64,000 bases of DNA from Bordetella petrii (GTDB taxonomy: Bacteria > Pseudomonadota > Gammaproteobacteria > Burkholderiales > Burkholderiaceae_B), in assembly GCA_017745595.1 (NCBI GenBank), contig WMBV01000010.1, forward strand, positions 89,777-153,776, given 5' to 3'. The translations under genes and the position numbers were made by a program. Position 1 is the stretch's first letter. Each line of letters opens with the position of its first letter. Shown here in pieces: positions 7,559-15,249 of the stretch. Under the pieces are notes generated by a model that saw only the letters and a program-made list of their open reading frames with translations, made no database searches and was not told the DNA's origin.

Positions 7559-8521
7559 CTACAGGATTGCGTATGCATTCGCCGGAGTGCCCACGCCGCG
7601 GGGAAGGTTCAGCGGCACCGACGTCAGCAGGAAATCGTGGCGATTGCGATCGCGGCATGCGTACGCCAGTTCTTCCAGATACCAGAACTCGCCGATAGGC
7701 ATGCCTAGCAGGGCCATGATGCGGCGATGCAGGAAACCGTCATCCTTGCGGATCTTCAGTACCTCGAGCGCCGGATTGTCGGCTGCGATGGCGGCTACGC
7801 GGTGGTTCCACAACCATTCGGCGACCTCGATACCCGAGGCCAATCCCGGGCAATCCAGGCCGCCTTCCTCGTTGTGCAGCGTGCCGGCCAAGGCGGCGCG
7901 GCCCGCTTCGTCGAGATTCAGGTACCAGCGCAGCCAGCCGGTGCGCAAGAGCAGGATGTCGCCTTGCCGCAGCGTGGTGCCCTGCCAGGCCAGAACCGCC
8001 GTCAGGTCGGCCGGCGTAATGGCCAGGCGCTCCGTGCCGCAAACCGGGGTCTTCTTCGAATCCATCCAGCCGGCGAAGTCCACGAGCACGCCGCGCCCCA
8101 CCATGCCCTTGCGCGCGAGGCGATCGATTCCCAGCTCGCCGCGATCCAGGTCCGCATCCTGACGGCCGCCATAAAAGCCGAATTCCCGGTAGCGGATGTG
8201 CGCAACGGCATCCCACTGGGTGGAGCACTGCAAATAAAAGTTATCCAGGTAGTCATCGCCCCCGCCGCGGGTCCGCTTGATGTGGTGCTGATAGCCGGCG
8301 CGGCCGCGCGAGAGCGCCGGCTGCGGCAGATCCAGAGGCAGGTTGAGGTTGACGACGCGGCCCTCGGTCGCGCATCGCAACGCGGCCTGCACCTGGGCCG
8401 CGCCGATGAAGTTCATGGTGCCCAGTTCGTCTTGCGGGCCGAAGCAATGCCAGGCATGCCGCTCGCCCGTGGTCTCGTTCGCGGGCAGCTCGTGGTAAAG
8501 CGGGAAAGTCGCAGTGTTCAT
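7559..8521 (-). CDS. Cyclase / kynurenine-formamidase-like metal hydrolase
   Basis: A 320-residue protein of the cyclase family (kynurenine formamidase-like fold). Members hydrolyse amides or cyclic compounds using a metal held by an HxGTHxDxPxH-type motif. Here the corresponding segment reads QCSTQWDAVAHI, keeping Asp and the final His but with Gln-Trp in place of Thr-His, a variant seen in the longer members. GRGVLVDFAG and QGDILLLRTGW are the other family blocks. Its ATG overlaps the stop of the upstream thiolase-like gene by four bases, indicating translational coupling. The reaction in this pathway is unknown; ring opening or hydrolysis of an intermediate is a guess. Confidence 0.8.
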   Translation of the reverse strand: MNTATFPLYHELPANETTGERHAWHCFGPQDELGTMNFIGAAQVQAALRCATEGRVVNLNLPLDLPQPALSRGRAGYQHHIKRTRGGGDDYLDNFYLQCSTQWDAVAHIRYREFGFYGGRQDADLDRGELGIDRLARKGMVGRGVLVDFAGWMDSKKTPVCGTERLAITPADLTAVLAWQGTTLRQGDILLLRTGWLRWYLNLDEAGRAALAGTLHNEEGGLDCPGLASGIEVAEWLWNHRVAAIAADNPALEVLKIRKDDGFLHRRIMALLGMPIGEFWYLEELAYACRDRNRHDFLLTSVPLNLPRGVGTPANAYAIL

Positions 8522-9702
8522 GGTTCACTCGTGAGGACGATGCCACTTCCGCGGAACATCGGCGAGCCGGAAAAAACGCAGACAGCATCTGCGCGCCTGA
8601 CTTGGCGAGCCTGCGCGCGGCCCGTCACTTGCAGCACGGCTTCGGCGACATGGCCCATGCCGTGCAGCCGGCCCTGGCTGAGGCTGCCTCCAAAGGTATT
8701 CACGGGCAGCGCCCCCTCGATGGCGATGCGGCCGTCCTGGATGAAATCCAACCCCTCGCCGCGTTCGCAGAAGCCGCTGGATTCGAGCCAGTAGATGGTG
8801 GAAGGCGCGAAACCGTCGTACAACATCGCCGCGCCCATGTCGTGCGGACCCAGGCCGGCGCTGCGCCAGAGCGCCTGCGACGTTTCCCGCCCCGCTTCGT
8901 GCGGATCGAGCTGCGTGTAGTTCAGCGTCGGCGGGCGAGGCTGGGCATTCATTGCGAAACCGGCCAGATAGGCGGGCTTCTGGCGCAGGTCGCGCGCGCG
9001 TTCGGCCGTGGTCAGGACCACGGCCACGCAGCCCTGCAGCGGAAGGTCGCAATCCAGCAGGCACAACGGGTCGCTGATGATGCGGGCGGCAAGGTAGTCC
9101 TGCCCGGTCATGGGCTTGTCGCGGAAATAGGCGTTGTCGTTGAGCGTCGCGTTTCTTCTGGAATTCACGACCAGGGCGCCCAGCTTTTCGCGCGTGCCGC
9201 CATAGGTTTCGAGATGGCGCCGCCAACGCAGGGCGTGCCATTGCAGCGGAACGGCGCAGCCGTAGGGAAGGGTGAATGCGTCCGCGCCCGCCGCCCTGCC
9301 TGGACCCGCGTCGCCCGGCTGCGCCTTGGCATGCGGCATGGCGCGCCACACGACGACATAATCGCAGGCTCCCGCTATCAGCGCGGCCGCCGACTGCACG
9401 ATGGCGCCGACGGCCATGCCGGCGTTGAGATCGGCATACCAGCGCACCGGGCCCAGCCGGCAGTTGGAGAGAACGTACTCGGGGCCCACCAGGTCGATTC
9501 CGTCTTGCTGCGGCGCCCCGCGGTATGACGGCGCCGGATACGTGGCGAGCCCGTCGATATCGGCCGCGGACAGCCCCGCGTCTTCGATGGCGTTGGCGAT
9601 CGCGGTTTCGGCGTAGCGGCCCAGGGGCACTTCGGTGTGGCGTGCCAGCGGCGAGAAGCCGACGCCCGCGATGGCCACGCGGCCTTTTCCGTTCCAGGTC
9701 AT
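8518..9702 (-). CDS. Thiolase-like protein (SCP2/lipid-transfer type) lacking the nucleophilic Cys
   Basis: A 394-residue thiolase-fold protein. The position of the acyl-accepting cysteine of true thiolases reads NAGMAVGA (93-100) without Cys, and the second catalytic Cys motif (CxGGG) is CVFSGSPMFRG. The conserved histidine block GGSLSQGRLHGMGH (338-351, His347) and YDGF with Tyr295 remain. This pattern matches SCP2-thiolase relatives such as the steroid aldolase Ltp2, which work with an OB-fold partner. The preceding gene encodes just such a partner, overlapping by four bases. A C-C lyase or condensing role on a CoA ester is inferred. The frame is open upstream but translates only to shadow sequence, so ATG 9702 is used. 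Confidence 0.82.
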   Translation of the reverse strand: MTWNGKGRVAIAGVGFSPLARHTEVPLGRYAETAIANAIEDAGLSAADIDGLATYPAPSYRGAPQQDGIDLVGPEYVLSNCRLGPVRWYADLNAGMAVGAIVQSAAALIAGACDYVVVWRAMPHAKAQPGDAGPGRAAGADAFTLPYGCAVPLQWHALRWRRHLETYGGTREKLGALVVNSRRNATLNDNAYFRDKPMTGQDYLAARIISDPLCLLDCDLPLQGCVAVVLTTAERARDLRQKPAYLAGFAMNAQPRPPTLNYTQLDPHEAGRETSQALWRSAGLGPHDMGAAMLYDGFAPSTIYWLESSGFCERGEGLDFIQDGRIAIEGALPVNTFGGSLSQGRLHGMGHVAEAVLQVTGRAQARQVRRADAVCVFSGSPMFRGSGIVLTSEP

Positions 9703-10136
9703 GGCGTGCCCTGCGTGTCGGGTGTGAATTGGGGAAGCAGGACGTCGGGCGCGATCTCTTCGAACCAGACCCGCATGCGCGTGCCGACGCGCAGGGCGTC
9801 TTCCTCGACCGGGCGGGTCGCGGTATCGCAGAGGACCAGAAGATCGGCTTGCTCGTCGAGCTCGACCAGAAGATTGATATAAGGCACCGGGGCCGTGAAG
9901 CCGGGGGCCAGCGGTTGGCAGACCTTGGTCCAGGATACGAGGCGCGCGCGCCCGCTGACAGGCCGGAAGGCCAGCGTGTCTGTACCGCAGCGATAACACC
10001 GCGCGGCGGGTGGATGCTGCCAATTGGCGCACGCCTCGCAGCGCTGGATGTGGAGTTCCCGCCGATTCGCGGCCTCCCAGAAGGGGCGGCTGAGCGAATC
10101 GGGAATGGGGCGCGGGCGTTGCAGCGTAGCGGTCAT
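9699..10136 (-). CDS. Zn-ribbon/OB-fold protein (DUF35), partner of the thiolase-like protein
   Basis: A 145-residue protein with an N-terminal rubredoxin-like zinc ribbon (Cys33, Cys36, Cys47, Cys50 in CEAC and CYRC) followed by an OB-fold (GRARLVSWTKVCQP to VRVWFEEI). DUF35 proteins bind acyl-CoA and pair with thiolase-fold enzymes, for example ChsH2 with Ltp2 and BbsA with BbsB. Its ATG overlaps the stop of the CoA-transferase gene and its stop overlaps the start of the thiolase-like gene (four bases each), so the three are translationally coupled and probably form one complex or pathway. Confidence 0.88.
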   Translation of the reverse strand: MTATLQRPRPIPDSLSRPFWEAANRRELHIQRCEACANWQHPPAARCYRCGTDTLAFRPVSGRARLVSWTKVCQPLAPGFTAPVPYINLLVELDEQADLLVLCDTATRPVEEDALRVGTRMRVWFEEIAPDVLLPQFTPDTQGTP

Positions 10137-12451
10137 GCGAACTCCTCGCTGAGCAGGCCGCCGGATGAATTGACGGGCAGCCGAATGGTGAGGCGGCCTT
10201 CAGCCTGCCGCACCACGTCAATGACCTGGGATTGGGCGTGAGCCAGCAGGCCGGGAACATCCAGGACCGGCACGACGGTGCCGCCGAGTTCATCGCGCAC
10301 GAGGCGTTCGATCGCGCTCAAAGGCCACTTTTCCAGGTCCTGGTCCAAGAAGGGCGCCACCAGGCCAGGGTGCGTATTCACCGCGGCGATGAAACGCGGA
10401 TCGCGCAGCAGGTCCACCCTGCCGAGGCCCACGGCCAGGCGGGACCACTTGCCGCGGTCGCGAAAATCGATCAGGCAGCGTCCTTCGCGGCATGCGAATC
10501 CGTGGTCGCGCGGCCAGTCGTGGCCTAGCAACTGGCGGCCCGCGATGTGATCCACGCCGGAATCGGCGACGGTCGACCATTGGTTTATCGCAAGCGCGGC
10601 GGCCAGCATGTTCACCTCGACTTGCTGGCCCTCGGCGCTTTCGTGCCGCCAGAGCAGCGCGGCCAAGCTGGCCTGCAAGGCCGCGAACGCCGTGGACACC
10701 GACACCACATCGAAACCCAGGCGCACGGGCTCGCCATCCGCGCTGCCCAGGTAACGTGGAAACCCGGTAGCCGCCTGCACGAGAAACTCGGTGGCGCCCG
10801 CCGTGCTATGCGGCCCTGCGCTGCCCCAGGCGCCGATGTGGCAATAGACCGCCGCGGGATTGGCGCTGCGGACTTGTTCGCCCGACAGGCCGAGCGCCTG
10901 GAGCTTATGCGCGCGGTAGCCCACCAGCACCAGGTCCGCGGACGCGATAAGCGCCTGCGTGGCGAGCCGGCCGGATTCCGTCTTGAGATCCGCGACGACG
11001 ACCCGCTTGCCCGCGTTCAGCAGCGCATGCACCGCGCCGTCGCCGTCATTCCGGGGGCCGCAGCGGCGCATCCAGTCGCCCTCGGGGGGCACGACACGCG
11101 TGACGGATGCGCCGAGTTGCTCCAGGACCATGCCGGCCAGCGGGCCCGGCACGCCGGACGCGAATTCGAGCACCTGAAGGCCGGCCAGTGCGCCACCGCC
11201 TTGCGCGCCGTCGGCCTCGCCCCGCGCGCGCTGCGTGGCCGCCCGATAGGGCACCCAATCGGCAATGGACTGCAGTACCGCCTGCGTATGTTCGCCCAGG
11301 CCGGGGCTCGGCCGCGGAATGCTTGCGGGGGTTTTCTCGAAGCGCCAGTGCGGGGCCTGCGTGAGCACCGGCCCGTAGCCCGAGTCAATGTGTGTCAGCA
11401 TGCCGTTGGCGGCAATCTGCGGGTCGCGCAATTGCGGGCCGGTCAGTGTCTCTGCCCGTTCATTGGTGCTGCACGGGACATCCGCCGCGCGAAACACGGC
11501 CAGCCATTCCTGGACGGTACGCTCGAGGAAGGCGGGGGCCAACTCGGTGGCCAGCGCCTGGCGGTTGCGCACGCGTGCGGCGTTGTCCCGGAATCGCGGG
11601 TCGTCGGCGAGCGCAGAGCGATTCAAGGCATCGCAAAGCCGGCGCCAGAATTTCTCGCCGGGCGCCGCCACGTTCACGAAGCCGTCGCGCGCCTTGAACG
11701 CCTGCTCGGGAACCAGCCAGGCGCTGGCGCTGCCAAGGGGGCGCGGAGTTTCTTCGGGCGTTCGCTTGCCGGCCAGATACTCGGCAATGCGCGTCATGCC
11801 GCAGAAGATGCTGGAGCCGAACTGCGACGCCTGCAGCGATTGGCCGCGGCCGGTACGCTCGCGCTGCATCAACGCAGCCAGGCAGGCGACGGTGTTCAGC
11901 ATGGCGCCGTTCCAATCCAGCAATGCCGAGCCGCGCGTGAATTCGCCCAGCCCATCGAGCGAGCCCGAGCAACTTACGCAGCCGCTCACCGCCTCGGTCA
12001 TCCACTCGTTGCTGAACATGCCCGACCAGGGGCCCACCGAACCGAACGCGGAAGATTGCAGGTAGATGAGCCGGGGATTCAGATGGACGAGCACGTCTGC
12101 ATAGCCCAGCCCCAGGCGTTGCATCACGGCCGGACTGCGGAAGTTTTCGATCAGGATGTCCGCCTTGGCTATCAGGCGCTTGGCGTCTTCCAGGCCCTGC
12201 GGCGACTTCATGTCCAGAACCACGCCCCGCTTGGTGAGGTTGTTGCCCACGAAGGTAGTCGACGTGCCGCGCATGGTGGGCTGGCCCTGGCGAACGGAAT
12301 CGCCGTTGGGCGACTCGACCTTGATCACCGTGGCACCCATCATGCCTAGATACGTGGCGGCCACCGGACCGACGGCAGCCTGGCCGAAATCGAGGACCAG
12401 TAATCCGGAAAGCGCACCGGGGTCAGGGCGAAGAATGCCAGCCTGAGCCAT
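10133..12451 (-). CDS. Double-domain class III CoA-transferase (CaiB/BaiF)
   Basis: A 772-residue protein made of two CaiB/BaiF CoA-transferase domains in tandem (about 15-400 and 420-760). The family is usually ~400 residues and works as interlocked dimers, so this is a covalent pseudo-dimer. The first domain has the catalytic Asp in RGSALLDWNG (Asp179), and the second has a candidate Asp in RLGFDVVSVS. It is the first gene of the leftward operon. It shares a 231-bp divergent promoter region with the LysR regulator at 12683. Transfer of CoA onto the pathway substrate is the likely role; the separate ligase at the operon end is an alternative way to activate it. Confidence 0.88.
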   Translation of the reverse strand: MAQAGILRPDPGALSGLLVLDFGQAAVGPVAATYLGMMGATVIKVESPNGDSVRQGQPTMRGTSTTFVGNNLTKRGVVLDMKSPQGLEDAKRLIAKADILIENFRSPAVMQRLGLGYADVLVHLNPRLIYLQSSAFGSVGPWSGMFSNEWMTEAVSGCVSCSGSLDGLGEFTRGSALLDWNGAMLNTVACLAALMQRERTGRGQSLQASQFGSSIFCGMTRIAEYLAGKRTPEETPRPLGSASAWLVPEQAFKARDGFVNVAAPGEKFWRRLCDALNRSALADDPRFRDNAARVRNRQALATELAPAFLERTVQEWLAVFRAADVPCSTNERAETLTGPQLRDPQIAANGMLTHIDSGYGPVLTQAPHWRFEKTPASIPRPSPGLGEHTQAVLQSIADWVPYRAATQRARGEADGAQGGGALAGLQVLEFASGVPGPLAGMVLEQLGASVTRVVPPEGDWMRRCGPRNDGDGAVHALLNAGKRVVVADLKTESGRLATQALIASADLVLVGYRAHKLQALGLSGEQVRSANPAAVYCHIGAWGSAGPHSTAGATEFLVQAATGFPRYLGSADGEPVRLGFDVVSVSTAFAALQASLAALLWRHESAEGQQVEVNMLAAALAINQWSTVADSGVDHIAGRQLLGHDWPRDHGFACREGRCLIDFRDRGKWSRLAVGLGRVDLLRDPRFIAAVNTHPGLVAPFLDQDLEKWPLSAIERLVRDELGGTVVPVLDVPGLLAHAQSQVIDVVRQAEGRLTIRLPVNSSGGLLSEEFA

Positions 12452-12592
12452 TTTTTTTCTCGCAATATTTGGGGATGTCTCATGCGATGCACGGCGCTTC
12501 TGTTCTTAGTGGAAAACAGGTGGCTGTGCGACCGTTATGGACGAATCGTACGGAGCGCCGAGGGACGTGTCCATTTCCATTTGAGTCGCACA

Positions 12593-12612
12593 TTATTTCC
12601 AAACGGGAATAA
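12593..12612. promoter_or_regulatory. Candidate LysR-type operator
   Basis: An inverted repeat TTATTTCC/GGGAATAA separated by AAAC (one mismatch between arms) contains a T-N11-A core (12597-12609). It lies 71-90 bp before the LysR start and about 145 bp before the divergent CoA-transferase start, the usual place for a LysR recognition site. Confidence 0.5.
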
Positions 12613-12682
12613 ATAAATCACTACACCTGCGCTGCTATGAACTATCCTGGCAGCCATCCAGGCTCATCCCGTTCCCCTTTGC

Positions 12683-13594
12683 ATGAAGAACACGTATCCC
12701 GATCTGCGCAGCCTCGAATGCTTCGTGGCCGTTGCCGAGGAACTGAGTTTCTCCAAGGCGGCAAACCGGCTGCATCTATCGCAGCCGCCACTGACCAAGC
12801 GGGTACAGCTGCTGGAAGAAGAATTGGGCGTGACGCTGCTCGAGCGCAATACGCGCAGTGTGCGGCTTACACGCGCGGGCGCGGTTCTGCTGCGCGAGGC
12901 GCGGGTCCTGTTCGACCAAAGCCTGGCCATGCAGCGAGCGGTCCGGCGAGAAGAAGCCGCCGAATCCGGTACGCTCCGTGTGGGCTTCATCAGCACCGCG
13001 TTCCTGGGCATGCTTCTTTCACACCTGCCGAAGCTCAGCACGCACTTGAAAGGGGTGGAGTATGTATGGTCCGAGTTGACCTCGCCACAGCAAGTCGAGG
13101 CACTGCGCGAGCGGCGCATCGACCTGGCATTTGTACACACGCCCATTGAACATCGAGGGTTGGGCGAACGATTGGTGCTGCGCGAAAAATTCGTTGCCGC
13201 GTTGTCGACGCATCACCCGCTTGCCACCCGCACGTCGATCCGCCTGAGCGAACTGGCCGGCGATCTATTCGTCATGTTTCCGCGCGACATCGCGCCCGGC
13301 TACTATGACATGGTTCTTTCCGCATGCAGCACCGCCGGATTCGCCCCGCGCATACGGCACCACGCAAGGCATTTCCTGTCGCTGCTGTTGCTGCCCGCCA
13401 GCGGTTCCGGCGTATGCATCGTGCCGCAATCCGCCGCCAATCTCAGTATCCCGGGCCTCAAGCTGGTGCCCGTGCGCGAACACACCCTGCGCTCCGAGCT
13501 CATCATGCTGTGGAACCTGGAAAACCAGTCTCTCGCTTTACGGCGCGCACTAGAGGCGACGGCAGCTCGCGGTTTCTTCCGCACACGGCGTTAG
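12683..13594 (+). CDS. LysR-family transcriptional regulator
   Basis: A 303-residue regulator with an N-terminal LysR winged helix (LRSLECFVAVAEELSFSKAANRLHLSQPPLTKRVQLLEEELG) and a C-terminal periplasmic-binding-like effector domain beginning about residue 90 (GTLRVGFISTAFLG). It is divergent from the 12451-4910 catabolic operon, across a region with a T-N11-A palindrome, so it most probably activates that operon in response to a pathway acid or CoA ester. It resembles the BenM/CatM-like subgroup in its first domain, but the effector cannot be assigned. Confidence 0.9.
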   Translation: MKNTYPDLRSLECFVAVAEELSFSKAANRLHLSQPPLTKRVQLLEEELGVTLLERNTRSVRLTRAGAVLLREARVLFDQSLAMQRAVRREEAAESGTLRVGFISTAFLGMLLSHLPKLSTHLKGVEYVWSELTSPQQVEALRERRIDLAFVHTPIEHRGLGERLVLREKFVAALSTHHPLATRTSIRLSELAGDLFVMFPRDIAPGYYDMVLSACSTAGFAPRIRHHARHFLSLLLLPASGSGVCIVPQSAANLSIPGLKLVPVREHTLRSELIMLWNLENQSLALRRALEATAARGFFRTRR

Positions 13595-13599
13595 GGGCG

Positions 13600-14136
13600 C
13601 TAGTCTTGCGCGGGCCTGGCCGGCGGCCGGCGCGTGCCGCCCTGCCGGCGGCTGGCCTTGTCGGCCACGACATTCTCGGTGGCCATGCGTTCGCCGCGCT
13701 GCGCCACCACCTGCAGCAGGCGCAGTAGCTGGCGCCGCTCGTCGGGGCCCAGGTCTGCCATCAGCAGCGCGTTCAGGCGGGCGATTTCCGGCAGCATGGC
13801 GCGGTACAGCGCATGCCCGGATTCGGTTGCCATGACGTTCGTGATGCGCTTGTCGTGAGTGTCGCGCACCCGCTCGGTCCAGCCTTTTTCGCACAGCGTG
13901 CCCAAGGCGCGCGAGGTGCGCACCAGGTCCAGCCGGGCCGTGGCCGCCAGCTCGGCCGAGGTCAGCGGGCCGTATTCCACCGCCGCCGCCAGCAGGCGCC
14001 ATTCGCGCCGGGTAATGCCGAACCGGCCTTCGCACAGGCGCACGAACACCGGGCTGGCCTGCGCCCAGGCCTGGTACAGGCAATACATGGGCATTTCCGC
14101 CAAATGGGCGGCCGGCTGGGCGGGCACGGAGGGCAT
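13600..14136 (-). CDS. MarR-family transcriptional regulator
   Basis: A 178-residue winged-helix regulator. The DNA-binding part is RLCEGRFGITRREWRLLAAAVEYGPLTSAELAATARLDLVRTSRALGTLCEKGWTERVR, with the recognition helix in LVRTSRALGTL and a wing at DTHDKRI. A GGAG ribosome-binding site lies about 10 bases before the ATG. It is divergent from the Bug receptor and sulfatase-like genes (131 bp apart) and is their likely regulator. It converges with the LysR gene with only five bases between the stops. Confidence 0.88.
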   Translation of the reverse strand: MPSVPAQPAAHLAEMPMYCLYQAWAQASPVFVRLCEGRFGITRREWRLLAAAVEYGPLTSAELAATARLDLVRTSRALGTLCEKGWTERVRDTHDKRITNVMATESGHALYRAMLPEIARLNALLMADLGPDERRQLLRLLQVVAQRGERMATENVVADKASRRQGGTRRPPARPAQD

Positions 14137-14267
14137 CGTAGGGTCTCCTACCTGGATTTTGTGCGTTTGTTTATGTCGATATTGGATTAGATCAAGAAAT
14201 ACGTCCGTTGCTACAGTCTTTTACCTTGACAACAACTCATCAAAAGACGGCAAAACAGGAGGACGAC

Positions 14268-15233
14268 ATGATCAAACGGATGATAGGGGCAACCCTGGCG
14301 GCGTGTGCGCTGGCCACCTCGGCATGGGCGGCCGCGCCGTTGAGCGGCCCCTTGACCATCGTGGTGGGCTATCCGCCCGGCGGCAGTTCGGACCGCATCG
14401 CTCGGCTGGTGGCCGAGCGCCTGAAAGACCGGGTGGGGGTTTCCGTTATCGTCGAGAACAAGACCGGCGCGGGTGGCCGGATCTCGGCCCAGCTGTCGCA
14501 CAGCGCCGACGCGGCCCAGAATGTGCTGCTGATGGGCAATCCCGCCGTGATGGTGGTGGCCCCGCTGGTCTATGCCGACCCGGGCTACGATGCGCAGCGC
14601 GATTTCAAGCCGGTGTCGCTGGTCAGCAGCTACAAGTTCGCGCTGGCGGTGTCGGCCAGCTCGCCCATGCAAGACATGCAGGCGCTGCGGGCATGGCTGA
14701 AGGCGCATCCCGACCGCTTCACCGTGGGCGTGCCCGCCACCGGCAGCCTGCCGCACTTTTTTGCGCTGATGCTGGGCAGCGAGATCGGCCAGCAGGCCGA
14801 AGTGGTGGGGTACCGCGGCTCGGCGCCGCTGATCAGCGAACTGATGGGCGGCATCCTGCCGCAGGCGATCGATACGCTGGATACTTTGCTGCCGCAACAT
14901 CAGGGCGGGCGCGTGCGCATCCTGGCCACCTCGGGCACCGAGCGCGAGGCCGGGCTGGCGGACGTGCCGACCTTCCGCGAAGTGGGCATCGACCTGGCGG
15001 CGGACGGCTGGAATGCCTTCTTCGCGCCGGCATCCATGCCGCGGGACAAGATCGAGCGCCTGGGGCGCGACATCGCCGCGGTGATGCGCGAACCGGCCAT
15101 GCAGCAGGCCGTGCGCGCCGTCAACCTCGAGCCGGTATCGGCCGACGCGGCGCAGACGGAGCAGATGCTGGCGGCCTATCGCAAGCAGTGGGAGCCGGTG
15201 GTGCGCGAGTCCGGCTTCAAGGCAACCCAATAG
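14268..15233 (+). CDS. Bug-family periplasmic solute receptor
   Basis: A 321-residue receptor with a Sec signal peptide (MIKRMIGATLAACALATSAWA, cleavage about residue 21). ATG 14268 is fixed by an ACAGGAGG ribosome-binding site. The mature protein shows the Bug ligand loops LTIVVGYPPGGSSDRIAR and VIVENKTGAGGRISAQ. The next gene, a sulfatase/phosphonate-hydrolase-like enzyme, starts 16 bp downstream, so both are probably one transcript and the receptor may capture the product or substrate of that enzyme. The ligand is unknown. Confidence 0.9.
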   Translation: MIKRMIGATLAACALATSAWAAAPLSGPLTIVVGYPPGGSSDRIARLVAERLKDRVGVSVIVENKTGAGGRISAQLSHSADAAQNVLLMGNPAVMVVAPLVYADPGYDAQRDFKPVSLVSSYKFALAVSASSPMQDMQALRAWLKAHPDRFTVGVPATGSLPHFFALMLGSEIGQQAEVVGYRGSAPLISELMGGILPQAIDTLDTLLPQHQGGRVRILATSGTEREAGLADVPTFREVGIDLAADGWNAFFAPASMPRDKIERLGRDIAAVMREPAMQQAVRAVNLEPVSADAAQTEQMLAAYRKQWEPVVRESGFKATQ

Positions 15234-15249
15234 CCGCGCGGGGCATCGC

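Noticed and set aside
8518..10293. N-terminally extended thiolase-like protein
   Set aside because: The extension overlaps the zinc-ribbon and CoA-transferase genes and has no similarity; ATG 9702 with a four-base overlap is natural.
10547..12349. 600-codon open frame opposite the CoA-transferase
   Set aside because: Antisense shadow of a real gene; Arg/Ala/Gly-rich product without recognisable domains.
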